From assembly GCA_035549075.1 (NCBI GenBank), contig DASZRT010000032.1, positions 62,001-126,000 of the forward strand: a DNA stretch of 64,000 bases. The letters are read 5' to 3'. Origin of the DNA: DASZFV01 sp035549075. GTDB lineage: Bacteria; Myxococcota_A; Polyangia; Fen-1088. The notes under the pieces are model-generated. The model worked only from the letters and a program-made list of their open reading frames with translations, was not told the origin of the DNA and ran no database searches. The position numbers were made by a program, and so were the translations under genes. Shown one piece after another: positions 1 through 8,298 of the stretch. Positions within the stretch are counted from its first letter, which is position 1. Every line of letters begins with the position of its first letter.

Positions 1-597
1 GACGTGCTCGTCGCGGCGAACGGCCAGCCCGTCTCGGCCGACGCGCCCATCAGCGAGATCATCCGCGCGGGCGCGGGCGCGGCCGTGAAGATCGACGTCA
101 AGCGCGCGGGCCAGCCGATGTCGTTCAACGTGACGCCCGAGCACCAGTCGTCGGGCGCCTACCAGGTCGGCATCCAGATCGGTCCCGTCGACGAGCGCAC
201 GCCCGTCTCGCCGGTGACGGCCGTCAAGGAAGCGCTCGTCTACCCGTACTACACGTCGCTCGGCATCCTCGGCGGGCTCTACGACATGATCCGCGGGCGC
301 GTGCACGCCGATCTGTCGGGCCCCATCGGCATCACCAAGCAGATTGCCAAGGCGGCGGACCGTGGCGTCGTCGACTTTCTGGGGATGATCATCCTGCTGT
401 CGGTCTACCTCGGGCTCTTCAACCTGCTGCCGCTGCCGGCGCTCGACGGCGGGCGCGCGTTGTTCCTCGCGATCGAGGCGATGACGCGGCGGCGCGTGAA
501 CCCGCGCGTGGAAGCCGCCGTGCACACGGCGGGCTTCGTGCTGCTGCTCGGCGTGCTCGTGATCGTCAGCATCAAGGACGTCTTCGGCAAGGGCTGA
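1..597 (+). CDS. rseP: RseP-type site-2 zinc metalloprotease (M50), 3' part
   Basis: The reading frame is open from the first base, so the N-terminal half with the HExxH zinc site lies outside the window. What remains begins in a PDZ-like segment and continues into membrane helices. The family signature NLLPLPALDGGR is at about residues 141-152; its Asp is the third zinc ligand of M50 site-2 proteases. One more C-terminal helix follows and the protein ends in GKG. Known role: intramembrane cleavage of anti-sigma factors or signal peptides in the inner membrane. The downstream gene starts three bases after the stop, so the two are probably cotranscribed. Family assignment is firm; the substrate is unknown. 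Confidence 0.9.
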   Translation, partial: DVLVAANGQPVSADAPISEIIRAGAGAAVKIDVKRAGQPMSFNVTPEHQSSGAYQVGIQIGPVDERTPVSPVTAVKEALVYPYYTSLGILGGLYDMIRGRVHADLSGPIGITKQIAKAADRGVVDFLGMIILLSVYLGLFNLLPLPALDGGRALFLAIEAMTRRRVNPRVEAAVHTAGFVLLLGVLVIVSIKDVFGKG

Positions 598-600
598 GCC

Positions 601-1563
601 GTGTCGCGGGCGCCGCGCGGATCGCGGATTCACCGCGGGCTCGTCGGCGAACGCGCGCTCGTGGGCACGCCGTACCTCGCCGACGCGGGGCTGCGGCGCG
701 AGTACGCCGACGAGATCGCGCCGCGCACGACGGCGGCGCTCGGCAAGATCCTCGACGAGGTCTACGCCGAGGCGCCGGCGCCGACGCGCGCGCTCGATCT
801 CGGCGCGGGCACAGGCGCCGCGGGCGCGACGCTGCGGGCGCGCTTCGGCGCGGCGCTCGAGGTCGTCGCCGTCGATCGCGTCCGTGCACCGGGGATCGTC
901 GTCATCGATCTAGAGCTCGAGCGCGAGCTGCCGCGCGATCTCGGGCGCTTCGATCTCGTCGTCGCGGCGCACGTGCTCAACGAGCTGTTCGGTCGCCGCG
1001 ACGAGGCGACGCGCGTGGCCGAGCGCGCGGCGCGCGTGCTGGCGTGGGCGCGCGCGCTCGCGCCCGGCGGCACGTTGATCCTCGTCGAGCCCGCGCTGCG
1101 GGAGACGTCGCGCGCGCTGCTCGCCGTGCGCGATCGCGTGCTCGCCGCGGGACTGCACGTCGTCGCGCCGTGCTTCTTCACGGGCCCGTGCCCGGCGCTC
1201 GCGCGCGAGCGCGACTGGTGCCACGACGCCGCGAAGGTGCCGTCCTCGCCGCGCGTCGACTTCAGCTGGCTCGCGCTGCGCCCGTCGCCGCCGCCCGCGC
1301 GCCTCGGAGAGCCGTTGCGCGTCGTGAGCGACGCGCTCGTCGAGAAAGGGCGCCTCAAGATCTTCGCGTGCGGCGCCGGCGGCCGCGGCGCCTACGTGCG
1401 GCTCGACCGCGCGGCCAGCGAAGCGAACGCCGACTTCGCGCGCCTCGAGCGCGGCGACGTGTTCGCGTTCGAGGGCGAGCCGCCGGCGGCGACCGCCGAC
1501 GGCGCGCGCGTCGCCGCCGACGCGGTCGTCACGCGCCGAGCTGGCGCTTCGCCTCGCGGATGA
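601..1563 (+). CDS. Rsm22-like SAM-dependent methyltransferase
   Basis: 320 aa from a GTG start directly after rseP. A class I SAM-binding motif, LDLGAGTGAAGATLRARFG, is at about residues 63-81, followed by an acidic loop and a HVLNEL motif typical of the Rsm22 family of ribosomal small-subunit methyltransferase-like proteins. The later segment CFFTGPCPALARERDWCHD carries the conserved Cys/His pattern (CxxxxPCP...DWCH) that in this family is linked to metal or Fe-S binding. The likely role is in ribosome assembly or rRNA modification, inferred from family only. The 3' end overlaps the convergent HAD gene by 35 bp. Confidence 0.72.
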   Translation: MSRAPRGSRIHRGLVGERALVGTPYLADAGLRREYADEIAPRTTAALGKILDEVYAEAPAPTRALDLGAGTGAAGATLRARFGAALEVVAVDRVRAPGIVVIDLELERELPRDLGRFDLVVAAHVLNELFGRRDEATRVAERAARVLAWARALAPGGTLILVEPALRETSRALLAVRDRVLAAGLHVVAPCFFTGPCPALARERDWCHDAAKVPSSPRVDFSWLALRPSPPPARLGEPLRVVSDALVEKGRLKIFACGAGGRGAYVRLDRAASEANADFARLERGDVFAFEGEPPAATADGARVAADAVVTRRAGASPRG

Positions 1564-2152
1564 TCGGGCGGACGTCGATGCCGAGCATGCCGGCGCGGCG
1601 CGCCGCCTCGAGGCCGAGATCGGTGTCTTCGTAGACGGTGCACACGGCGGGCGCGACGCCGAGCCGGCGCGCCGCTTCGAGGAAGACGTCGGGCTCGGGC
1701 TTGTGGCGGACGGTGTCCTCGGAGGCGACGACGGCCGAGAACCACCCGGTGATGCCGATCGTCCGGAGGGCGTTCTCGACGACGCGGCGCGAGCTGCCCG
1801 ACGCGACGGCCAGCGGCCCGGCGCGCTCGGCGCGCAGCCCGCGCGCGATCGCGACGACGGGCTCGATGGCGGCGAGCGCGAGCGCGCCGCTCGCGAGGCC
1901 TTCGACGTAGGCCTGCTCCTTCTCGTGCGCGATGACGACGGGATCGTGCGGCAGGCCCGCGCGCTCGAGCAGCAGCGCCGCGATCTTCGGCGTCGGCACG
2001 CCCCCCAGCTCGTAGAAGAGCGTCTCGGGGAAGTCGAGGCCGTACTTCGCGGCGACGTCCTGCCACATCCGGTAGTGCGTCGGCATGGTGTCGACGAGCG
2101 TGCCGTCGAGGTCGAAGATGAACGCGCGCGCGGCGCCGGGCGGGGTCGTCAC
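1529..2152 (-). CDS. HAD-superfamily phosphatase, YqaB/beta-phosphoglucomutase-like
   Basis: 207 aa. Motif I is FIFDLDGTLVDTMPTHYRMW near the N-terminus (nucleophile Asp and +2 Asp). Motif II is in VASGSSRRVV, and motif IV is in YEDTDLGLEAARRAGM with the acidic pair. The DGTLVDTMPTHYRMW start and the cap with a GVPTPKI-like turn resemble the fructose-1-phosphate/6-phosphogluconate phosphatase (YqaB) branch of the beta-PGM family. The substrate cannot be fixed from sequence. Start is GTG at 2152. The gene is convergent with, and overlaps, the upstream methyltransferase gene. Confidence 0.82.
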   Translation of the reverse strand: MTTPPGAARAFIFDLDGTLVDTMPTHYRMWQDVAAKYGLDFPETLFYELGGVPTPKIAALLLERAGLPHDPVVIAHEKEQAYVEGLASGALALAAIEPVVAIARGLRAERAGPLAVASGSSRRVVENALRTIGITGWFSAVVASEDTVRHKPEPDVFLEAARRLGVAPAVCTVYEDTDLGLEAARRAGMLGIDVRPIIREAKRQLGA

Positions 2153-2241
2153 GTTCGTCGACTCTGGAGAGGCCCGCGCGATCTGTCAACGGCGCGCCGC
2201 GCGAGCGCCGCCCGTGCCGTGCGCTGCTAGACTGGCGTCGC

Positions 2242-3651
2242 TTGGACGAGACGGAAGACATCGCGAAGGACGCGACGGTCGCGGTGACGAAGGTGACCGC
2301 GCCGCCCGTCGCCTCATCCGGCGACGCGTCGCCAGCGGTGCCGCCTGTCGCGCCGCCGCCGCCCGCGGGAACGTTCGATCCGCTCGTCGGCGCGACGCTC
2401 GCGGGCCGCTACGAGATCGTGCGTCGCATCGGCGAGGGCGGCATGGGCGCCGTCTACGAGGCCAAGCACGCCGTCATCGGCAAGCGCGTCGCCGTCAAGG
2501 TGCTGCTCGAGAAGTTTCTCACGAAGAGCGACTTCGTGGCGCGCCTGCTGCAAGAGGCGCGGCTCGCGAGCTCGATCGGCCACGAGAACATTGTCGACGT
2601 CACCGACTTCGGCACGACCGACGACGGCCGCTCGTTCGTCGTCATGGAGTTCCTCGACGGCGAGGCGCTCTCGCAGCTGGTGATGCGCGAGGCGCCGCTG
2701 CCGATCGAGCGCAGCCTGCGCATCGCGCGTCAGGTCGCCTCGGCGCTGGGCGCCGCCCACGCCAAGGGCATCTTCCACCGCGACGTGAAGCCCGAGAACG
2801 TCTACCTCGTGCGCCGCGCCGACGCCGACTTCGTCAAGGTCGTCGACTTCGGCATCTCGAAGGCCGTCAAACAAGGCGGCCAACCGGGCGACGACGGGCC
2901 CGACCCGTACCGCCTCACGCACACGGGGCTGTTGCTCGGCACGCCGCTCTACATGTCGCCCGAGCAGGCGCGCGGCGACGAGGACCTCGACCACCGCGTC
3001 GACATCTGGGCGCTGGGCGTGATGATGTACGAGTGCCTCACGGGCGAGGTCCCGTTTCGCGCCAACAACTACCTCGGCATCATCTCGCAGGTGCTGACGC
3101 ACACGGCGCCGGCGCCGTCGAAGCTGCGGCCCGAGCTCGGCATCCCCGAGGCCGTCGAGGCCGTCGTCATGCACGCGATGGAGAAGGATCGCGCGCGCCG
3201 CTATCAAGAGATGGCGGATCTCGAGCGCGACCTCGAGCGGCTGCTCGCGGGCGATCAGAACGTCGGGTTGCCGATCGTCGACGCGCCCGCGGCGCCCGTC
3301 GCCGAGCCGCCGCGGCGGTGGCACCTCGGGGTCGTCGCGGCCGTCGTGCTCGCGGGCGGCGTCGCGCTCGCGCGCGGGCGGCCGTCGGGCGGGCGAGCGC
3401 CCGCGGCCGTGGCGGCCCCCGTCGTCGCCCCACCTCCCGCGGCGATGACGACGACGCTCGATCGCGCGCGCGTCGAGCCGCCCGAGCCGACGATGCCGAC
3501 GTCGCCGCCCGCGCACACGGCGAAGTCGCCTCACGCGCGCGCTCGATTAGTTCCTCACGCGCCCGCGGCGCCGGGCGCCGCGCCCGCCAGCGACTCCGTC
3601 AAGCGCGGCGTGCTCCCGTCGGGCTCGCGCGAGGCGTACCCCGACCAGTAG
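2242..3651 (+). CDS. Membrane-anchored Ser/Thr protein kinase
   Basis: 469 aa from a TTG codon, so the start is uncertain. A Pro/Ala-rich leader of about 50 residues precedes a complete Hanks-type kinase domain: Gly loop GEGGMGAVY (64-72), Lys86 in AVKVL, catalytic loop HRDVKPEN (Asp181), DFG (202-204) and the activation-segment end SPEQARG. A hydrophobic stretch near residues 361-377 is a likely single membrane span, leaving a short Ala/Pro-rich tail outside. Such kinases are abundant in Myxococcota and act in signalling. The TPR/PEGA gene immediately downstream is a common neighbour, but a partnership is only inferred. Confidence 0.92.
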   Translation: MDETEDIAKDATVAVTKVTAPPVASSGDASPAVPPVAPPPPAGTFDPLVGATLAGRYEIVRRIGEGGMGAVYEAKHAVIGKRVAVKVLLEKFLTKSDFVARLLQEARLASSIGHENIVDVTDFGTTDDGRSFVVMEFLDGEALSQLVMREAPLPIERSLRIARQVASALGAAHAKGIFHRDVKPENVYLVRRADADFVKVVDFGISKAVKQGGQPGDDGPDPYRLTHTGLLLGTPLYMSPEQARGDEDLDHRVDIWALGVMMYECLTGEVPFRANNYLGIISQVLTHTAPAPSKLRPELGIPEAVEAVVMHAMEKDRARRYQEMADLERDLERLLAGDQNVGLPIVDAPAAPVAEPPRRWHLGVVAAVVLAGGVALARGRPSGGRAPAAVAAPVVAPPPAAMTTTLDRARVEPPEPTMPTSPPAHTAKSPHARARLVPHAPAAPGAAPASDSVKRGVLPSGSREAYPDQ

Positions 3652-3725
3652 GACCAGCGACGTAGCTTTGCCGCGGCGCTGGGCGGGCGGTCCCCTCATT
3701 TAGTTGTTATTCTGGCGGCGCTCAC

Positions 3726-5579
3726 GTGCGCGTTCGCTCCGTCGCCTGGCTCCTGCTCGTTCTCGTCGTGACGCTGACGGCGCGCTCGCCATCCGCGCGC
3801 GCGGACGACGCGACGGCGCAGGCGCGTTCGCACTACGAGATGGGGCTGCAGCTCTTCGACGCGCGCGAGCACGAGCAGGCGCTCATCGAGTTCGAGCGCG
3901 CCAACGAGCTGAAGTCGCGCCCGGCGGCGCTCTTCATGATGGCCCAGTGCGAGTACTTGCTCGGTCGTCTCAAAGACGCGCGCGCGCACTACGCGCGCTA
4001 TGTCACCGAGAACCCGACCGGCGAGTTCGTCGAGCTCGCCAAGGACCGCGTCGACAGCATCGACAAGCGCCCGAGCACCTTCGTCATCAACACGGTTCCC
4101 GACGACGTCACCGTGCTCATTCGCCGAGAGCCGGCCGCGGGGCCCGTCGCGGCGCCCGACGTCACGGGCCAGGCGCCCAACAACTTCCAGGTGCCGCGCG
4201 GCCGCTACCGCATCGACGTCACGAAGCCGAACTACCAGGGGCAGACGCGCATCGTCGAGGTCGACGTCGCCGAGACGAAGCCGCTGTTCTTCAAGCTCGA
4301 CCCGATCCCTGCGCGCCTCGAGATCACGACGGCGCCCGAGGGCGCGACGCTCTACGTGAACGGCAACCGCGCGCGCAACCCGTACGCGCAGGACGTTCCC
4401 CCGGGCCGCTACGAGATCTTCGCCGAGGCGGCGCAGCACGACAGCCGCACCGTCGAGCTCACGCTGTCGCCCGGTGAGCAGCGAAAGCTCGTCGGACCGA
4501 ACCTGCTCTCCCTGCCGTACGTCCGCCGGTCGGGACGCCCCGAGATCATCGTCGCGTCGGGCGTCATCGGCGCGTTCATCGGCGCGGGCGCCGTCGCGGC
4601 GGCGATCGGCAAGCCGCTGCAGAGCCCGGGCGTCGCGTCGGTCTTCCTCGTGACGGGCGGCGGGCTCGCGGGCGCCGTCGGCGGCGCGCTCATCGCGGCG
4701 CCGCTCGTCCCGCGCTACATCCCCGATAACCGCGCGCTCTACGTCATCGGCGGCATGTGGATCGGCGGCGCCGAGGGCGCGGGCCTCGGCATGGTGTGGA
4801 ACCAGGTCTCGACGCGCCGGGAGACCGTCGTGGGTCCGTGCACCGGGCCGAGCCCGTGCCGCCCCGCGCTCGGCGAACAGCTGCGCGCGGGGTTCATCGG
4901 CAGCTTGCCGGGCCTCGCGCTCGGCCTCACGGCCGCGGGCCTCACGTCCGAGCGCGCGCCGACCTACGGGCGCGCCGCGCTCATCCAGAGCGCCGCGCTC
5001 GGCGGCATGTTCACGGGCGCGCTCACGCAGCTCGCGCTGAAGTGGCAGCCGTACGGCGCCGGCTGGGAGGAGACCGTGCGCGCGCCTACGACGGACGACG
5101 CGACGAAAGCGATCAGCGGCGAAGCGCCTCAGATGAGCTGCACGTTCGGGCTCAGCCAGAACTGTGTCTATCGCGAGACCAGCGTGATGGATCTCGCGCC
5201 GGGCGCGCTCATCGGGCTCAACGTCGGGCTCGCCGCGGGCCTTCTCGGCGCCTACGTGCCAGATCAGTCGAAGTACGGGCCCACGTGGAGGCGCGTGCTC
5301 ATCGTCGACCTCGCCGTCGGCACGGGCATGCTCGCGGGCGGCATCACGGGCTGCGTCGCCAACACCGATCACTGCTTGCTCGGCGAGCCGGACAACCAGG
5401 CGCGCGCGATCGTCGGCGCGTCGGCGCTCGCGGGCGGCGCCATCGGCCTCGTGAGCGGCCTCGTGCTCACGCGCCACTTCGACGACGACACGAGCGCGCC
5501 CAGCGGCCCGTCGTCGATCACCGTCGCGCCCCTCACGTTGAAAGACGGCGCGGGCTTCGTCGCCCTCGGCTCGTTCTAG
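3726..5579 (+). CDS. Secreted/membrane TPR-PEGA domain protein
   Basis: 617 aa from GTG. An N-terminal signal peptide (residues 1-26, ending SARA) is followed by TPR-like helices (about 28-110: HYEMGLQLFDAREHEQALIE). Two PEGA-like beta modules follow (about 118-195 and 197-255), the second with the line APEGATLYVNGN. The C-terminal 350 residues are Gly/Ala-rich and hydrophobic, with several probable membrane segments. PEGA repeats occur in envelope proteins next to Ser/Thr kinases in myxobacteria; the exact role is unknown. It follows the kinase gene with a 74-bp gap that is AT-richer (3700-3722) and may hold its promoter. Confidence 0.75.
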   Translation: MRVRSVAWLLLVLVVTLTARSPSARADDATAQARSHYEMGLQLFDAREHEQALIEFERANELKSRPAALFMMAQCEYLLGRLKDARAHYARYVTENPTGEFVELAKDRVDSIDKRPSTFVINTVPDDVTVLIRREPAAGPVAAPDVTGQAPNNFQVPRGRYRIDVTKPNYQGQTRIVEVDVAETKPLFFKLDPIPARLEITTAPEGATLYVNGNRARNPYAQDVPPGRYEIFAEAAQHDSRTVELTLSPGEQRKLVGPNLLSLPYVRRSGRPEIIVASGVIGAFIGAGAVAAAIGKPLQSPGVASVFLVTGGGLAGAVGGALIAAPLVPRYIPDNRALYVIGGMWIGGAEGAGLGMVWNQVSTRRETVVGPCTGPSPCRPALGEQLRAGFIGSLPGLALGLTAAGLTSERAPTYGRAALIQSAALGGMFTGALTQLALKWQPYGAGWEETVRAPTTDDATKAISGEAPQMSCTFGLSQNCVYRETSVMDLAPGALIGLNVGLAAGLLGAYVPDQSKYGPTWRRVLIVDLAVGTGMLAGGITGCVANTDHCLLGEPDNQARAIVGASALAGGAIGLVSGLVLTRHFDDDTSAPSGPSSITVAPLTLKDGAGFVALGSF

Positions 5580-5585
5580 GCGGTT

Positions 5586-7010
5586 CTAGACTTCGAAGCC
5601 GAGTGACTTCAGCTCGGCTTCCAGAGCTTCGAGCTCTTTCCGCACGTTCTCGGGCGCGGGGCCGCCCTTGACGGTGCGCGCGGCGACGGCGCGCGCGGGA
5701 TCGAGCGCCTGCATGACGGCGGGCGTGAGCTTGGGATCGATCGCCGCGAGCGCCTTCGCGTCGAGACTGCGCAGGGATACGCCGCTTTCGCCAGTCTCCT
5801 CTGCGGCGCGCACGAGCTTGCCGACGATCTCGTGCGCCGAGCGGAACGGCAGCCCGCCGCGCACGAGCTCCTCGGCGAGGTCCGTCGCGCCGAGCGCCGG
5901 ATCGCCCGCGGCCGCCTGCATGCGCTCGACGTTGAACTCGAGGCTGTCGACGAGGCCGGGCAGCACGGCCAGCACTTGCCGCGCCGTCTCGACGGCGTCG
6001 TAGAACGGCTCCTGCGTCTCCTGCAGATCCTTGTTGTAGGCGAGCGTGAGGCCCTTGCTGATCGTGAGCAGCGCGACGAGATCGCCCATCACGCGCGCCG
6101 GCTTCGCGCGCAAGAGCTCGGCGATGTCGGGGTTGCGCTTCTGCGGCATGAGCGAGCTGCCCGAGCAGTAGCCCTCGCCGAGGCGCACGAAGCCGAACTC
6201 CGTCGTCGACCACAGCACGAGCTCTTCGCCGAGGCGAGAGGCGTGCACGCCCATGAGCGCGCACGCGAAGGCGATCTCGGCGGCGAAGTCGCGGTCGGAG
6301 ACGGCGTCGAGGCTGTTGCGCGTGGGGCCGCCCTCGAACGCGAGGGCGGCGGCCGTGTTGGCGCGATCGATCGGCAGGCCCGTCGACGCGAGCGCGCCCG
6401 AGCCGAGCGGTGACTCGCCGGCGCGCTTGGCCGCGTCGAGCAGGCGCCCGCGATCGCGGCGCAGCATCTCGGCGTAGGCGAGCAGGTGGTGGCCCAGCGT
6501 CACGACCTGCGCGCGCTGTAGGTGCGTGTAGCCCGGCAGCAGCGTGCCCGCGTGCTCGCGCGCGCGCCGCGCGAGCGCGAGGCGCGTGCGGTCGATGCCC
6601 GCGACGAGATCGACGCACGAGCGCAGCGCGTAGAGCCGCAGGTCGGTCGCGACCTGATCGTTGCGGCTGCGCGCCGTGTGAAGGCGCCGCGCCGGATCGC
6701 CGACGAGCTCGGTGAGCCTCGACTCGACGTTCATGTGCACGTCCTCGAGCGCAGCGTCCATCTTGCGCTCGCCGCGCTCGAACTCTCCCGCGACCTGGTC
6801 GAGGCCGGCGACGATCGCGTCGGCGTCGGCCGCGCTGATGAGGCCGACCGACGCGAGCATGCGCGCGTGCGCTTGGCTGCCGCGAACGTCGTCGCGCAGC
6901 AAGCGACGGTCGAAGTCGATCGACGCGTTGAGCGCCGCCGCCGCCGGATCCATGGCGCCCGAGAACCGCGCGCCGCGTCCTCCCGCGACAGCTTTCTCCT
7001 GCTTCGTCAT
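5586..7010 (-). CDS. argH: Argininosuccinate lyase
   Basis: 474 aa. It catalyses argininosuccinate to arginine plus fumarate, the last step of arginine biosynthesis, in the cytosol. The fumarase/aspartase-superfamily signature SGSSLMPQKRNPD is complete and supplies the mobile catalytic Ser loop. HTARSRNDQVATDLRLY and GYTHLQRAQ, both ArgH hallmarks with the catalytic His, are also present. Length matches the usual 455-475 aa. ATG start at 7010. No other arg gene is nearby. The 3' end sits 6 bp from the convergent TPR/PEGA gene. Confidence 0.96.
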   Translation of the reverse strand: MTKQEKAVAGGRGARFSGAMDPAAAALNASIDFDRRLLRDDVRGSQAHARMLASVGLISAADADAIVAGLDQVAGEFERGERKMDAALEDVHMNVESRLTELVGDPARRLHTARSRNDQVATDLRLYALRSCVDLVAGIDRTRLALARRAREHAGTLLPGYTHLQRAQVVTLGHHLLAYAEMLRRDRGRLLDAAKRAGESPLGSGALASTGLPIDRANTAAALAFEGGPTRNSLDAVSDRDFAAEIAFACALMGVHASRLGEELVLWSTTEFGFVRLGEGYCSGSSLMPQKRNPDIAELLRAKPARVMGDLVALLTISKGLTLAYNKDLQETQEPFYDAVETARQVLAVLPGLVDSLEFNVERMQAAAGDPALGATDLAEELVRGGLPFRSAHEIVGKLVRAAEETGESGVSLRSLDAKALAAIDPKLTPAVMQALDPARAVAARTVKGGPAPENVRKELEALEAELKSLGFEV

Positions 7011-7170
7011 GCTGCGCTTTTACCGTTGCGTCTCGCAGAGCGCGACACATTTCGGACGCGTAACTTCGTCACGATCGTCGCGCGCAAACGTGGCGCGTGC
7101 GCGACCTGCAAGCTACTCTGAAATCGAGGGCACCGTGACCGGCTGGCCCACAAAAGGAGGACAAGAACGC

Positions 7171-7254
7171 ATGAGTAAACGCACCCAAACGCACGGTACG
7201 GATTCTCACCGCACTCTCTCCCGCTTCGGCGCCAAGGAGCCCGGGCGAAGCTGA
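7171..7254 (+). CDS. Candidate 27-aa peptide with strong Shine-Dalgarno
   Basis: A 27-codon ATG-TGA frame (starts MSKRTQTH, ends EPGRS) is preceded by AAAGGAGG ending ten bases before the ATG, one of the best ribosome-binding sites in the window. The peptide is basic and hydrophilic with no membrane segment. Its codons (agt, aaa, act) are less GC-biased than in neighbouring genes. It lies alone between argH (reverse) and the Fic-like gene (reverse), and is followed 138 bases later by a strong forward terminator, so it probably has its own short transcript. I do not recognise the peptide. It may be a real small protein, a leader peptide, or an incidental frame within a structured RNA. Confidence 0.45.
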   Translation: MSKRTQTHGTDSHRTLSRFGAKEPGRS

Positions 7255-7391
7255 GCCTCCAGTTCGACTGACACAGGGTTTTCGAGCTCGTAGCACCCGA
7301 AACCGGTCCCGCGACGAAAGCTCGCGTCAAAGGCCATAAATCGGGCGGCGCCTCGAGGCGCTAGCTCTCGACCAGCCCAATAGCGGTCCCG

Positions 7392-7432
7392 AAACGCGCC
7401 GAGGAGAATGTTCTCCCGGCGCGTTTCCTTTT
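7392..7432 (+). terminator. Strong intrinsic terminator
   Basis: The left arm AAACGCGCCG plus GGAGAA (7392-7408, one unpaired A at 7402) pairs perfectly with TTCTCC plus CGGCGCGTTT (7411-7426). This gives a 16-bp stem with a tiny loop, followed by CCTTTT. The T-run is on the right, so it ends a forward transcript. The only forward unit upstream is the short one holding the 27-codon ORF. This is the clearest factor-independent terminator I found in the window. Confidence 0.85.
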
Positions 7433-7448
7433 AGAGCAAGTGAGCGCA

Positions 7449-7515
7449 GCGCGGCTTTGCCGCGCGGAGCGAAGGGGGTTCGGGGGCACCCGAGCGAAGC
7501 GAGCGGTACCCCCGA
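7449..7515. repeat. Two intergenic hairpins
   Basis: Hairpin 1 is GCGCGGC-TTT-GCCGCGC (7449-7465), a perfect 7-bp stem. Hairpin 2 pairs TCGGGGG plus ACC (7480-7490, one unpaired C) with GGT plus CCCCCGA (7505-7515) around a loop with the repetitive core CGAGCGAAGCGAGC. They lie just past the stop codon of the reverse-strand Fic-like gene and could serve as its 3' end, but no U-run follows in that direction. They look like extragenic palindromic repeats. Confidence 0.6.
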
Positions 7516-7524
7516 CGACTACGA

Positions 7525-8298
7525 CTACGATGCGCGCTTGACGCGGAGGCCGTTGAGCTCGTCGAGGAACTTCGCCGTCGTCTCGATGCTGTTCTCGAGC
7601 GACTCGATGACCAGGTTCAGCAGGCCGTCGTTCTCGAAGCGCAGCACCTCGTAGTAGCGCTGACGATCGATCGAGTGGATGACCGCCGGCAAATAGCCGT
7701 GGCGAATCAGGATGTAGTTCATCAGCAGGCGCGCCAGCTTCCCCGAGTTCTTCGTCCACGGGTAGATGTTGAGCAGCCGGAAGTGCGCCTTCGTCGCGCG
7801 CGTGATCGGGTGCAGCTCGTTGAACTCGTCCGAGTGCATCCACTCGTCCAGCTTCTTCATCTTCGCCGTGATCTTCTCGGGCGGCGCGATCTCGTGATAG
7901 TAGAGCCGGTGCAAGGGGTTCTCCTTGCGGAACGGGAAGCCCTTCGCCGCCGCCTCGGGCGTGATGAGCCCGTAGAGCTTCTTGATGAGCTCGAGGTCGA
8001 TGGGCGTCGGCTTCTTGCCCGAGTTGGCGTCGCGCACGAAGTCGACGGCCAGCTTGTGGTTCCGAACCTCCTCGTACATCGGGATCAGCGTGACATCACT
8101 GATGATGCGCTGATCGATCGCGGCCTTGAGCTCGGAGTACGAGAGGACGACGCCCTCGAGCGCGTTGTCGTGGAAGATCCACGAGACATCGAGACGGTCC
8201 TGATACGTTTTGAGGATGCTCGCCGGGAACGAATTCTGCTTCCCACGCAAACTCTCCATCTTGGCGTCGAGCTCGAAGAACTTCGCGTCCATCCCCAT
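7525..8298 (-). CDS. Fic-fold protein with degenerate active site
   Basis: 257 aa. The central Fic core is recognisable: AHFRLLNIYPWTKNSGKLAR followed by LLMNYILIRHGYLP. Against the canonical HPFx(D/E)GNGRxxR, the catalytic His is Tyr179, the acidic residue is Lys183, Gly-Asn become Asn-Ser, and the first Arg is Lys. Classic AMPylation therefore seems unlikely. An N-terminal DNALEG (44-49) followed by LSYSEL matches the class II inhibitory-helix motif (S/T)xxxEG with its Glu kept. ATG 8292 has a better-spaced GGAG than ATG 8298. The gene stands alone and there is no obvious antitoxin partner. Its role is unknown; it could be a pseudoenzyme or use another chemistry. Confidence 0.72.
   Translation of the reverse strand: MGMDAKFFELDAKMESLRGKQNSFPASILKTYQDRLDVSWIFHDNALEGVVLSYSELKAAIDQRIISDVTLIPMYEEVRNHKLAVDFVRDANSGKKPTPIDLELIKKLYGLITPEAAAKGFPFRKENPLHRLYYHEIAPPEKITAKMKKLDEWMHSDEFNELHPITRATKAHFRLLNIYPWTKNSGKLARLLMNYILIRHGYLPAVIHSIDRQRYYEVLRFENDGLLNLVIESLENSIETTAKFLDELNGLRVKRAS

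Noticed and set aside
3696..5477. 593-codon reverse frame antisense to the TPR/PEGA gene
   Set aside because: Same GC-driven composition with no motif; the forward frame has a signal peptide, TPR and PEGA modules.
7090..7432. tmRNA, RNase P RNA, SRP RNA or 6S RNA at the orphan transcript
   Set aside because: No tmRNA tag or tRNA-like ends, no RNase P core motifs, no SRP GGAAG-type loop; 6S cannot be excluded but nothing supports it.
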